A DNA stretch of 64,000 bases, from positions 1,178,001 to 1,242,000 of the forward strand of contig CAWAVB010000001.1 in assembly GCA_963785415.1 (NCBI GenBank), written 5' to 3'. Origin of the DNA: Bog-793 sp963785415. Lineage in GTDB: Bacteria; Actinomycetota; Acidimicrobiia; Acidimicrobiales; Bog-793. Each line of letters starts with the position of its first letter. Position 1 is the stretch's first letter. The position numbers were made by a program, and so were the translations under genes. The notes below the pieces were generated by a model that was given only the letters and a program-made list of their open reading frames with translations, made no database searches and had not been told where the DNA came from. Positions 1 to 8,407 of the stretch are shown piece after piece.

Positions 1-60
1 AGCCTCCAATTCGTCACGGGGCCCGTCGCTCGGGGCCAAGAAGGGGAGGAAGCGTCTCAT
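1..60 (-). CDS. Possible partial CDS, 5' end only, third gene of the pilin operon
   Basis: An open frame begins with ATG at 60 and runs off the window start, giving about 20 residues that begin MRRFLPFLAPSD. The ATG overlaps the TGA stop of the preceding 58-codon frame as ATGA, which is a common sign of translational coupling. No strong ribosome binding site is visible before it. It is too short to assign a family. The only argument for reality is the start-stop overlap and its place behind a prepilin-like gene. Confidence 0.3.
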   Translation of the reverse strand, partial: MRRFLPFLAPSDGPRDELEA

Positions 61-233
61 GGGGCGAGATATCCGTTGCCCAGGCGCGTCACTTGACCTC
101 GGGAAGCGACCACACGGAACATCTCCTGCGTGATCCGTTCGGCGTCGTCGGTCGTCAGCTCGCGACAACCACCACCCATTGCGATGGAGTCACCATCATC
201 CGTACGTCGCGGTGACGATCCCGAGTTCACCAT
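57..233 (-). CDS. Small hypothetical protein (58 aa) coupled to the prepilin-like gene
   Basis: The frame starts with ATG at 233, inside the last codons of the prepilin-like gene. Its start region ATGGTGA contains that gene's TGA stop. A GGGAG motif about 10 nt upstream could serve as ribosome binding site. The product is acidic in the middle (RELTTDDAERITQEMFR) and has no visible membrane segment. It ends in an ATGA overlap with the next frame. I do not recognise the family. The two overlaps suggest it belongs to the pilus-assembly operon, perhaps as a minor component, but that is inference from position only. Confidence 0.4.
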   Translation of the reverse strand: MVNSGSSPRRTDDGDSIAMGGGCRELTTDDAERITQEMFRVVASRGQVTRLGNGYLAP

Positions 234-1609
234 GGCAGGAGCACTCCCAGGAACATCGCCTCGAGGCCGGCGCCCTTAAGCGTCACCGTGAGCGATGTCG
301 GAGACGAAGCCTCGAGCATCACCGTGCCGGTTTTGTCCGAATTCGACGACGATGAGCACGTCACGGACGTCGTGCCGACTCCCGTCAGGCCGCTGTTGCA
401 CGAGTTGCCGTACAGCGATGTCGGGCTGTTGGGCAGCAGGGTCAGATCCTGGTTGGACGTCCATGTCATGTACTCGCCGGCGTCAGTCGTCTCGGCATCC
501 CCCGTCACGAGTTCCCAGTTCGACGCGGGGTTGCCGTTCTGGTCCAGCAGTTTGATCTGCGTGATGTAGACGTACGAAAGAGCGGCGTTTGCATCCGCGG
601 GAGACGTCGTCGACGGGGACTGATAGAGCGCAGGATCCCCGGGGATGCCCGTGTAGAAGCCGTTATTGCCCAAGTAGGCCTCGCTCGACGACGAGGCGTA
701 GGTCGGGATCTGCCACGGGACGAGCCACCCGACGGACGACGACGTGCTCACGCAGAACGAGAGCGTGAACGGGGTGTTGGGGACCGCCTCCGTCATCGTT
801 TGACAGCTGCTCGGCGCCGGAGTGAGCGGCGAACCCGACGGGTTCGGGTCCACGTTGTATCCGCCGTTGTAGCTCGCCCCGTTGTAGCCATAGAAATTCG
901 CGAAGCACAGAGTGGATGCGTACGAGCCCGACCCGGGAGTCGCGAAGCCACACGTCGTCGCCGGGGTGACGACGCCTGTGAACTGGCCCGACGAAGTACT
1001 TGCACGGGGGACAGCCGTGAGCGAGTACGTGTAGTTACTTCCAGGCTCTGTGATCGAAAACGTGACGCCCGTCACTCCTACCGCGGTCGCCCAGCCGGTC
1101 GACGGGCTAGCGGAGTAGCCGGAGACGGTTGTGATCGTCGGCGCCGGCTGGCTGGTCGGAATATCGCCGGAGATCGTCGTGCTGCTTGTCGGGGTCGTGG
1201 AAGCCCCCGTCGCGCAGTACTCGCGCACCAGAGCGGACGTCGTGCCCCTATTGATCTCGACGTACGAGACCACAGTCTGGTACTGGCTGGTCTGCTGGTT
1301 GTAGCCCCACTCGAGTCCGAGTAGCTGCTTCGTCCCGGTGGTGGGTCCGCACTGGGTCGCGGTACTCGTCGTGAGGCTCACCGCGCTCATGACGTCCGTC
1401 CCGTAGGCGGTTGACACGGTCTGGGCGTCAGCCGTATCCAATATGCTCGCCGCGGTCTGGTGCTGTTCTGAGAGAATCGCGAGAAGCGACAGGGCAAGCG
1501 CGCCAACGATGACCGGGATGATCATGCAGACGATCAGCAGCTCGATGAGCGTGAATCCGTCATCGGCGCGCGCCGTCGCGACCCGGACGTGCCGACGGCG
1601 CGGCTTCAC
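227..1609 (-). CDS. Type IV prepilin-like protein with N-terminal methylation motif
   Basis: The N-terminus carries the class III signal motif DDGFTLIELLIV, with prepilin peptidase expected to cut after the Gly and methylate the Phe. It is followed by a single hydrophobic helix (residues about 20-45) that would form the pilus core. The rest is a long Ser/Thr/Gly/Tyr-rich extracellular domain with several Cys. I chose GTG at 1609 because GAGGAG (1619-1625 on this strand) sits 9 nt upstream and gives a short basic leader. The same frame stays open upstream to 1813, but that part looks non-coding. At about 460 aa it is far longer than a major pilin, so it may be a minor or tip pilin or an adhesin-like pseudopilin. 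No prepilin peptidase or assembly ATPase is visible here. Confidence 0.8.
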   Translation of the reverse strand: MKPRRRHVRVATARADDGFTLIELLIVCMIIPVIVGALALSLLAILSEQHQTAASILDTADAQTVSTAYGTDVMSAVSLTTSTATQCGPTTGTKQLLGLEWGYNQQTSQYQTVVSYVEINRGTTSALVREYCATGASTTPTSSTTISGDIPTSQPAPTITTVSGYSASPSTGWATAVGVTGVTFSITEPGSNYTYSLTAVPRASTSSGQFTGVVTPATTCGFATPGSGSYASTLCFANFYGYNGASYNGGYNVDPNPSGSPLTPAPSSCQTMTEAVPNTPFTLSFCVSTSSSVGWLVPWQIPTYASSSSEAYLGNNGFYTGIPGDPALYQSPSTTSPADANAALSYVYITQIKLLDQNGNPASNWELVTGDAETTDAGEYMTWTSNQDLTLLPNSPTSLYGNSCNSGLTGVGTTSVTCSSSSNSDKTGTVMLEASSPTSLTVTLKGAGLEAMFLGVLLPW

Positions 1610-1833
1610 GATCAGGCCACTCCTCGAACCTGCGGACGCCACACTTCGCCTGGTCACGAGCGCCGCGCCGTTATGCCCGGTACGGGGTCGCCTGTAACCG
1701 TGACGGCCGGCTATCCACCCTCGTGCCGTCGCACTCGGCTTCGCCGGTCCATCGGGCTTGGCATCATCGATCACGACGACCGTCCCATCTTGCCGCTTGA
1801 GCGAGCTGACCAACTCGCTGATTCATTGTAGTT

Positions 1834-1863
1834 ATTCTACCCTGCAATACCAAATCTTGTCCT
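1834..1863 (-). promoter_or_regulatory. Candidate promoter for the prepilin-like operon
   Basis: On the minus strand there is a TAGAAT -10 box (1834-1839) and an AGGACA -35-like box (1858-1863) separated by 18 nt, in an AT-richer stretch. The predicted start point is near 1827, about 220 nt before the chosen GTG of the prepilin-like gene. An ATG at 1826 would make a 20-codon leaderless frame (MNQRVGQLAQ...). I cannot tell whether that is a leader peptide or chance. Confidence 0.35.
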
Positions 1864-2457
1864 TGGGCATGACACGAGGGCCCAGAGCACTGATAGGAGT
1901 GATTTTCGACCCGAACGCGCACTGCGCAATCGTTCGACCGCGGGGTTGTCGCTCGCGATCAGGCCCTTGAACTGGCTTTTGCTCACCGCGCGAACGACGG
2001 CGTCGTCACATTCATTGTCACGAGCCCGTCAGAACTTCTGTCGTTCCGTGCTACGCCCTTGTCAAAGTGCAGTGCGGAAATAGAAGTTGATCTACCGCAC
2101 AATCAATCTAGTGCAATTGCACCATTTGACACGCAGATACGTCAGAAGGATGACGAAAAAGCGTCAACCGAGAACCAGCCAATCTTGGCCGCCGGAACAT
2201 GTCGCCAACTCCCTGGCGGGCATTCGAGAATCTCGCGGCACCCGCGGCTGATCCGGTTCGAGTTTTCGGGAACGGTCGAGGATCCCTGCCGCGCTCGAGC
2301 CATCCCGCTCGACGGACTGGCAATGCGCTACACGGCGATCGCGGCCGCCTCAAAACGTCGCGATCTCGCCCCGATGTGGCACACGCCGTGTCCGAGCAAC
2401 AGCTACCGACACGCCGTTCCTCTCGACGGGCAGGATGCGACCCAGTCTGATCGGCCC
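1864..2457. other. Gene-free stretch with a 12-bp palindrome
   Basis: I find no convincing gene here. The part from about 1980 to 2200 is visibly less G+C-rich than its surroundings. It holds the perfect palindrome GTGCAATTGCAC at 2111-2122, which could be a regulator site. Open frames that cross this stretch have codon patterns unlike the neighbouring genes and run across the decarboxylase gene in another frame, so I treat them as chance. Confidence 0.5.
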
Positions 2458-2463
2458 TATATT
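2458..2463 (+). promoter_or_regulatory. Candidate -10 box of a leaderless promoter for the decarboxylase
   Basis: TATATT ends 7 nt before the A of the ATG at 2471. That is the geometry expected when the transcript begins at the start codon. No ribosome binding site precedes this ATG, which fits leaderless translation as is common in actinobacteria. The -35 region is weak. Confidence 0.35.
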
Positions 2464-2470
2464 CCGGATC

Positions 2471-3838
2471 ATGCACGCTTGGAACGACGACGTCGAGCGC
2501 CTCGCGGATGCGGTGTTCGACTACGCCAGGAGTCGCTTGCAACTCGACCCTCTTCCCCTCGACAACACGCGGCCGTTCGCCGAACTGGAGAAGGGGGCGG
2601 GTGCGACAATCACCGCCGAGGGTATCGGCGGCGAGGAGGCATTACGGATCTTTGCCGACGAGTTGGCTCCAGCGTGCATCACGTCGAGCCACCCCCGTTT
2701 CCTCGCCTTCATCCCCTGTGCGCCCACCCAGGCGTCGATGCTGTTCGATCTCGTCGTCGGAGCGTCCTCGATGTGCGGAAGCAACTGGCTCGAGGCAGCC
2801 GGCGCCGTCTACGCGGAGAACCAGGCCCTGCGGTGGATCGCGGATCTCGCCAACTTCCCGGCGGGCGCCGGCGGCACGTTCGTGCAGGGTGGGACCATCG
2901 CGAACATCTCCGCGCTCGTCACGGCGCGTCACGCGGTGAGGGATCGGATCGGAACAGATCGCTCCGGATCCCGCCGGTGGGCGGTCGCGGTGAGTCCCGA
3001 CGCCCACTCGTCGCTCGACGAGGCAGCGGTCGTGATGGATATCGACCTTCTCGTCGTCGATGTCGACAGCGAGAGAAGGCTGCACGGAGACGCGCTCGCT
3101 CAGGCGCTCGACGCGGTCGAATCCCGTGGTGACCAGACGGTGTTCGCGGTCGTCGCTTCAGCGGGTACGACGAATCTCGGCGTCATAGACGACCTTCGGT
3201 CCGTCGGCGCCGTCGCCGCGGAACGCGGGATCTGGTTCCACGTCGACGGCGCGTATGGTGCCGCCGCCCTTGCGGCGCCGAGCGCGCGCCCACTCTTCGC
3301 GGGGATCGAACTCGCCGACTCGTTCATCGTCGATCCGCACAAGTGGCTCTTCGCTCCGTTCGATTGCGCTGCGCTCGTCTACCGCGAACCGAAGCTCGCG
3401 AGGTTGACACACGCCCAGCACGCGAGCTACCTCGAACCACTCGAACAGTCCGGAGAGTGGAACCCGTCCGACTATGCGATCCACCTGACACGGCGGGCCC
3501 GGGGTCTCCCGTTCTGGTTCTCGCTCGCGGCGTACGGGACCGATGCCTACACCCAGGCGATCGAGCGCACGCTCGAGGTCGCGCGCTACACGGCGAAGGC
3601 CGTCCACAACCGCGACTACCTGACCCTCGTGCGTGAGCCCGAGCTGAGCGTCGTGTGCTTCAAACGAACCGGCTGGGCAAGAGACGACTACTACCGGTGG
3701 TCCTGTGCGCTGCGCGACGACGGCGTCGCCTTCGTCACCCCGACGACCCATCTCGGCGAGGTCATCGCCCGCGTGGCGATCGTCAACCCGCGGACGACCG
3801 AGTCCGACATCGACGTCGTCCTCGACTCGATGGCGTAG
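2471..3838 (+). CDS. PLP-dependent group II (aromatic-L-amino-acid-type) decarboxylase
   Basis: This fold-type I PLP enzyme of the AADC/tyrosine/glutamate decarboxylase family removes the carboxyl group of an amino acid to give an amine. The PLP lysine is K291 in DPHKWLF. The cofactor Asp and its loop are in WFHVDGAYG, and the upstream FVQGGTIANISAL segment is the phosphate-binding region. At 455 aa it is typical for the family. I chose ATG 2471 because the protein then starts at the usual N-terminal helix and a -10 box lies just upstream. A GTG or other start at 2435 would add 12 unrelated residues. A ureohydrolase gene follows after 6 nt, so the two are probably one operon. That pairing suggests arginine or another guanidino amino acid as substrate, but sequence alone does not fix substrate in this family. 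Confidence 0.88.
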   Translation: MHAWNDDVERLADAVFDYARSRLQLDPLPLDNTRPFAELEKGAGATITAEGIGGEEALRIFADELAPACITSSHPRFLAFIPCAPTQASMLFDLVVGASSMCGSNWLEAAGAVYAENQALRWIADLANFPAGAGGTFVQGGTIANISALVTARHAVRDRIGTDRSGSRRWAVAVSPDAHSSLDEAAVVMDIDLLVVDVDSERRLHGDALAQALDAVESRGDQTVFAVVASAGTTNLGVIDDLRSVGAVAAERGIWFHVDGAYGAAALAAPSARPLFAGIELADSFIVDPHKWLFAPFDCAALVYREPKLARLTHAQHASYLEPLEQSGEWNPSDYAIHLTRRARGLPFWFSLAAYGTDAYTQAIERTLEVARYTAKAVHNRDYLTLVREPELSVVCFKRTGWARDDYYRWSCALRDDGVAFVTPTTHLGEVIARVAIVNPRTTESDIDVVLDSMA

Positions 3839-3844
3839 CCCGCG

Positions 3845-4846
3845 ATGACCCCGGAACGAGACGTGCTTCCAGGGCTCGCGGAGCAACTCGCCGGGCCCTC
3901 GTTCCAAGGTGTCGCGACTTTCGCCCAGCGACCGCTGCTCACCGAGCCCGGAGAGCTCGACGCGTGGAAACCGGACGTCGCGATCGTCGGTGCCCCGTGG
4001 GATGACTCGACGACGAATCGACCGGGCGCCCGTTTCGGCCCGCGGGCGTTGCGGGCGCTCGCCTACAACCCCGGCACGTTCCACCTCGACTTCGGGATCG
4101 AGATCTTTGACGAGCTCGAGGTCGTCGACTTCGGTGACGCGATCTGCTCGCACGGGCTCGTCGAAGCCTCGCATGCCGCGATACGCGAGCGAGTCGCTCA
4201 GGTCGCCGAGCGCGGCATCTTCCCCGTCATCCTCGGAGGCGACCACTCAATCACCTGGCCGGCGGCGACGGCGGTGGCGACGGCGGTCGGCTGGGGCCAG
4301 ATCGGGATCGTCCATTTCGACGCGCACGCCGACACGGCCGATTCCCTCCAGGGGAACCTCGCGAGCCACGGCACGCCGATGCGGCGCCTCATCGAATCGG
4401 GGGCGGTTCCGGGACGGAACTTCGTCCAGGTCGGGCTGCGGGGCTACTGGCCCGACGCGGCGACGTTCGCGTGGATGCGCGCCCAGGGCATGCGCTACCA
4501 CTTCATGCAGGAGATCTGGGAGCGGGGGCTCCCGGCGGTGCTCGAGGACGCCGTCGCAGAGGCGCTCGAGAACTGCGAAGCGATCTACCTCTCGGTCGAC
4601 ATCGACGTCCTCGACCCGGCGTTCGCTCCCGGGACCGGAACACCCGAGCCGGGTGGGATGGCCCCGGTCGACCTCCTGCGCGCGGTACGGCGGCTCGCCG
4701 TCGACACGCCGCTCGTCGCCGCCGACGTCGTCGAGGTCGCTCCCGCCTACGACTGCGCCGACGTGACGGTGAACAACGCCCACCGGGTCATCCTCGAGGT
4801 CCTCGCCGGACTCGCCGTACGCCGGGGGGCGACGACGACGATCTGA
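3845..4846 (+). CDS. Ureohydrolase family protein (agmatinase or guanidinobutyrase-like)
   Basis: This binuclear manganese hydrolase of the arginase/agmatinase superfamily cleaves urea from a guanidino compound. All metal ligands are visible: H134 in GGDHS, D159, H161 and D163 in HFDAHADT, and D252 and D254 in SVDIDVLDP. The SHGTPM segment that follows lies in the substrate pocket. The length (333 aa) is normal for bacterial agmatinases. It follows the PLP decarboxylase by 6 nt. Together they could convert arginine through agmatine to putrescine and urea, with an AADC-type enzyme in place of the usual arginine decarboxylase. Guanidinobutyrate, guanidinopropionate or guanidine hydrolase activity is equally possible from sequence. 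Confidence 0.85.
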   Translation: MTPERDVLPGLAEQLAGPSFQGVATFAQRPLLTEPGELDAWKPDVAIVGAPWDDSTTNRPGARFGPRALRALAYNPGTFHLDFGIEIFDELEVVDFGDAICSHGLVEASHAAIRERVAQVAERGIFPVILGGDHSITWPAATAVATAVGWGQIGIVHFDAHADTADSLQGNLASHGTPMRRLIESGAVPGRNFVQVGLRGYWPDAATFAWMRAQGMRYHFMQEIWERGLPAVLEDAVAEALENCEAIYLSVDIDVLDPAFAPGTGTPEPGGMAPVDLLRAVRRLAVDTPLVAADVVEVAPAYDCADVTVNNAHRVILEVLAGLAVRRGATTTI

Positions 4847-4857
4847 CGGCTCCCGCG

Positions 4858-4895
4858 CGCGTCCCGCAGTCAGCGCGGCCCGTGGCGGGGACGCG
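4858..4895. terminator. Hairpin between convergent genes
   Basis: CGCGTCCCGC (4858-4867) can pair with GCGGGGACGCG (4885-4895) with one bulged C and a 17-nt loop. It lies between the ureohydrolase gene and convergent phoU, so it could end transcription from both sides. There is no T-tract, which is usual in G+C-rich actinobacteria. Confidence 0.45.
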
Positions 4896-4907
4896 GACGA
4901 GCCGACG

Positions 4908-5555
4908 TCAATCCTCGGGTGGCAGGTGGACGCCCGCCTGGACCTCGGGAAGCGTGGCGATCCGGCGCGCCAGGTTCACCGCGTGGTCGCCGAGCCGCTC
5001 GTAGAAGCGGGCGACGAGCGTCACCTCGGTCGTGACCGGATTCGCCATCTCCGACGCGCCGATCTCGCGGGTGAGCCGCTCGTGGAGGATATCGAGCTCC
5101 TCATCCGCTTGGTCGAGCGCGACGGCGCGGCTCGTCCGGTCGGCGTAGGCGTCGGCTGCGGCGCTCCACATCTCCAGGGCGACCTCGCTCATGCGCTGGA
5201 CGAGGCCACGGCTCACCGGGGTCATCTCCGCTCCGAGGCTGCGGACCGCCCGCTGGGCGATGTGCTCGGCGAGGTCGGCGCTGCGCTCAAGCTCCGGGAC
5301 GATGAGCAGGACGCTGACGAAGTGGCGCAGCTCGTCCGTCGATGCCGATCCCGAATCGATCTGCTTCCAGATGATGTCGTCGACCTCGCTCGTCAGCTCG
5401 TCGATTGCCCGGTCGGCGTCGACGATCGCCTGCCCGGTCTCGGGCTCGAGGGCGAGGAGCGAATCCGTCGCCCCGGCGAGTGCCTCCCGCACCAGCGCGA
5501 AGAGCTGGGCAATCCGCTGGTCGACGAGGAGGAGAGGGTTGGGGTTGTCGGCCAT
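4908..5555 (-). CDS. phoU: Phosphate-signalling regulator PhoU
   Basis: PhoU is a cytoplasmic all-helical protein that damps the phosphate two-component system and modulates phosphate uptake. Two repeats of the PhoU helical bundle are visible. Their metal-binding helices contain VPELERSADLAEHIAQRA in the first and FYERLGDHAVNLARRI in the second, each with the E-R-x-x-D/D-H pattern. The length (215 aa) is standard. It is divergent from a phosphate transporter gene across a PHO box, which supports a phosphate-starvation role. The ATG at 5555 has only a weak ribosome binding site. Confidence 0.92.
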   Translation of the reverse strand: MADNPNPLLLVDQRIAQLFALVREALAGATDSLLALEPETGQAIVDADRAIDELTSEVDDIIWKQIDSGSASTDELRHFVSVLLIVPELERSADLAEHIAQRAVRSLGAEMTPVSRGLVQRMSEVALEMWSAAADAYADRTSRAVALDQADEELDILHERLTREIGASEMANPVTTEVTLVARFYERLGDHAVNLARRIATLPEVQAGVHLPPED

Positions 5556-5600
5556 GGCTCTGTGTCACCCTATCTACCACCGGAGCAGAATTCGCGAATC

Positions 5601-5644
5601 GTTCGCGTCCCGTTCACCTGAATGTCACCTGGAAGTCAGATTCC
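5601..5644 (+). promoter_or_regulatory. PHO box (PhoP binding site) with four 11-nt direct repeats
   Basis: Four consecutive 11-nt units are in register: GTTCGCGTCCC, GTTCACCTGAA, TGTCACCTGGA and AGTCAGATTCC. The middle two match the actinobacterial PhoP unit GTTCACC closely. The array lies between phoU and the divergent phosphate transporter gene. A CATTGT -10-like box at 5651-5656 lies 6 nt downstream of the last unit, at about the place expected when PhoP replaces the -35. I infer phosphate-starvation induction of the transporter. The effect on phoU is unclear. Confidence 0.7.
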
Positions 5645-5693
5645 AGCGACATTGTCTGGTTCCGATGTCGTCGGCGCGGGCACCCGGGAAACG

Positions 5694-7172
5694 ATGATCG
5701 ATCCGAATCTCGCCGAACGGGCCGTCGGTTCCCTGACCGTGAGCGATCTGCTCAACGAGGCGCCTCGCAGCCGGTTCCATCGTCGGGCCGTCGTCATCTC
5801 CGGCGCTGGCTTTTTCACCGACGCCTACGACCTGTTCGTCATCAGCACCGTCGCCGCGCTCGTCACGAAGCAGTGGAACCTGTCGACGACGCAGACGAGC
5901 TGGGTGACGGGTTCCGCCATCCTCGCGGCCTTCATCGGGGCGATCCTTTTCGGCCGTCTCGCCGACATCATCGGACGCAAGCGCATCTATGTGATCGTGG
6001 CGTTGATCATGATCGCCGGAGCGCTGGCGAGCGCAGTCGCGCCGAACTTCGCCTGGCTGGTTGTCGCCCGGTTCGTGCTCGGACTCGGCATCGGCGGCGA
6101 CTACCCCGTGTCGGCGGTGCTCATGAGCGAGTACTCGAACCGGGCCGACCGCGGAAGGTTTGTCGGGCTCGTCTTCTCGATGCAGGCGCTCGGCCTCATC
6201 GTCGGCCCACTCGTCGCCTTGATCCTCCTCGTCTCCGGCGTCGGACACGACCTCACGTGGCGACTGCTCCTCGCCTTCGGCGCCCTTCCGGCGGCCGCGG
6301 TCATCTACCTGCGATCGAGGATGCCCGAGTCGCCCCGATTCCGCGCTCGCGTCCGCGGCGAATCGATCGAGGCGGCGCTCGACGCCGCTTCGTTCTCGGA
6401 AGGCGCGGTCGCGGCGGCGGAAACGGCACCCGAGGGCATCCGGCGCATCTCTCTCCGCCAGTTCCTCACGCAGAGTCGGATGCTTGTCTTGCTCGTGGCA
6501 ACGGCAGGCACCTGGTTCCTTTTCGACTACGCGTACTACGGCAACACGTTGTCGCTGCCGGCGATCCTGAAAGACGTCGACCCGGGCGCAACACTCGTCA
6601 CGAAGCTCGTCTGGACGCTCGGCATCTTCGTCGTCTTCGCGCTGCCCGGTTACGCCATGGCGGTCGCGCGCATGGACCGGATCGGTCACCGTCGGCTCCA
6701 GCACATTGGTTTCGCGGTCATCGCGATCGCCTTCATCGTCCTCGGGGCGGTCCACGAGCTCACCGCCGCGGTTGCGCCGTTCCTCGCCGTGTTCGGCCTC
6801 AGCTACTTCTTCATCGAATTCGGCCCGAACACGACGACCTTCGTGCTCCCCTCGGAGGTCTTCCCCGTCTCGATGAGGACGACCGGACACGGGATCGCGG
6901 CGGGCGTCGGCAAGCTGGGCGCGTTCGTCGGGGTCTTCCTCGTGCCCCAGCTCGAGCTGCACATCGGGCTGCGCGGGATGCTCCTCGTCGCGGGGACCGC
7001 CGCGACCGCGGGATTCCTCCTCACCTCCGTCCTGCCGGAACCGGCGCGCCGCTCCCTCGAGGCGATCTCGGGCGAGGATGAGGCTGACGGCGTCCCGGTT
7101 CCCGCTCGCGTGCTTTACGACGACGACACGCGGCATGTACCCGCTCGCGGCGAGCTCGCAGCCGAGACCTGA
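5694..7172 (+). CDS. PHS-family (MFS) phosphate:proton symporter-like transporter
   Basis: This is a major facilitator protein with twelve predicted membrane segments. It has the phosphate:H+ symporter signatures GAGFFTDAYDLFVI in helix 1, the GRLADIIGRKR loop between helices 2 and 3, and GLGIGGDYPVSAVLMSEYSN in helix 4. The length is normal (492 aa from this start). An ATG at 5622 opens the same frame but lies inside the PHO box, so the ATG at 5694 is the more likely start. The PHO box and divergent phoU support inorganic phosphate as substrate; related MFS members carry other organic anions. Confidence 0.85.
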   Translation: MIDPNLAERAVGSLTVSDLLNEAPRSRFHRRAVVISGAGFFTDAYDLFVISTVAALVTKQWNLSTTQTSWVTGSAILAAFIGAILFGRLADIIGRKRIYVIVALIMIAGALASAVAPNFAWLVVARFVLGLGIGGDYPVSAVLMSEYSNRADRGRFVGLVFSMQALGLIVGPLVALILLVSGVGHDLTWRLLLAFGALPAAAVIYLRSRMPESPRFRARVRGESIEAALDAASFSEGAVAAAETAPEGIRRISLRQFLTQSRMLVLLVATAGTWFLFDYAYYGNTLSLPAILKDVDPGATLVTKLVWTLGIFVVFALPGYAMAVARMDRIGHRRLQHIGFAVIAIAFIVLGAVHELTAAVAPFLAVFGLSYFFIEFGPNTTTFVLPSEVFPVSMRTTGHGIAAGVGKLGAFVGVFLVPQLELHIGLRGMLLVAGTAATAGFLLTSVLPEPARRSLEAISGEDEADGVPVPARVLYDDDTRHVPARGELAAET

Positions 7173-7431
7173 ACGACCGCCGAAGCGGCGGATCGATGAG
7201 GTTGACGACGTGGCTCGATGACATCGACCCGTCGGCGGCGGTGATGTCGACCGCCCGACACGTCAGGCATGTTGATCCCCAGGGTCAGCTGGCGGACCGG
7301 TAGTGTGGCGATGGCCAGCCTTGCAACCGGTCGGTACCGTCTGCGCTGTTGGCAGTCATGCCTTGAGGCGTATGCCAGGTGCTCTCGGCCGCCCACGAGC
7401 GGCGAACGGGAACGATCGGAACGGATAAGCC

Positions 7432-8280
7432 ATGACGGTTCGAGTCGTCACCGACAGTTCCGCGGACCTCGATCGCGCCGTCGCCGACGAACACGCGGTC
7501 GCGGTTGTCCCGCTGAAGGTCCGCTTCGACGAGGAGGAGTTCACCGACGGGGTCGATCTCAGTCCGGAGGAGTTCTGGAAGCGCCTGCGGGCGACCAACG
7601 TCCTTCCCCACACCACGTCACCCTCACCGGGCGATTTCGAGCAGGCGTTCTCGCAACTTGACGCCGAAGGGGCGAGTGGCATCGTTTGCGTGACGCTTTC
7701 CTCCAAGGTGTCGGCCACCCACCAGTCCGCCCGGCTGGCCGCCGAGCGGTTCAAGGGACGCTGCCACGTCGCAGTCGTCGACTCGTTGTCGGTGTCGGCG
7801 GGACTCGGCAACCTCTGCCAGGCTGCTGCCAAGCACGCGGAGGCCGGTGAGGACCTCGAAACGGTCGTCGCCGAGACCGAACGACTGAGGGATTCCATCG
7901 CGTACTACGGCGCGGTCGAATCACTCGAGTTTCTGCGACGCGGCGGCAGGATCGGTGCCGCGCGAGCCCTTCTCGGCTCGGCCCTGTCCATTCGCCCCCT
8001 CCTCAGCTTCGAACAGGGAACCGTCGAGGTCGCCGGGAAGGTCCGAACTCGGCAGCGATCGCTGGAGTGGATCGTCGAATGCGTCGCAGCGGACAGCCCG
8101 GTCGAGAGCGTCACCGCCCTCCACGCCGACGCGGCCGACATCGACGTGCTCCACGAAATGCTCGCCTCCCTGGTGCCGGGGCACGAAGTCGTCGTCTCGC
8201 TGATGGGGCCGGTGATGGGCACCCACCTCGGGCCCGGCGGCGTGGGAGCCACCTACTTCAGGACCACCACGCCGGACTGA
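7432..8280 (+). CDS. DegV family protein (fatty-acid-binding)
   Basis: DegV (FakB-type) proteins bind a fatty acid and, in firmicutes, present it to the kinase FakA. The N-terminal TDSSADL motif, the HTTSPSPGDF loop, the LSSKVSATHQSA segment and the late EFLRRGGRIG motif are all characteristic. The length (282 aa) is normal. The TDSSAD and GGRIG regions line the lipid pocket in known structures. No FakA homologue is in the window. About 260 nt of gene-free sequence precede it and no strong ribosome binding site is visible. Confidence 0.9.
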   Translation: MTVRVVTDSSADLDRAVADEHAVAVVPLKVRFDEEEFTDGVDLSPEEFWKRLRATNVLPHTTSPSPGDFEQAFSQLDAEGASGIVCVTLSSKVSATHQSARLAAERFKGRCHVAVVDSLSVSAGLGNLCQAAAKHAEAGEDLETVVAETERLRDSIAYYGAVESLEFLRRGGRIGAARALLGSALSIRPLLSFEQGTVEVAGKVRTRQRSLEWIVECVAADSPVESVTALHADAADIDVLHEMLASLVPGHEVVVSLMGPVMGTHLGPGGVGATYFRTTTPD

Positions 8281-8407
8281 CCGCCCGCGCCGTCCTCGCG
8301 CCGGGATCGGTGCCCCCGACGGCACTGATTATCCCGGAGGTGCGGCGCCGATGACCGAGTCGGCTCAGCCGGCGGTTGCACCCCCGCCGGTGCCGACCCC
8401 GTGTCGG

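Noticed and set aside
2059..3132. Long plus-strand open frame starting upstream of and overlapping the first decarboxylase gene
   Set aside because: It is Arg-rich nonsense over the real gene, has no ribosome binding site and shows no family motif.
5622..5693. ATG 5622 as start of the phosphate transporter
   Set aside because: It lies inside the PHO box, which must be upstream of the transcription start. The 24 extra residues have no conserved features.
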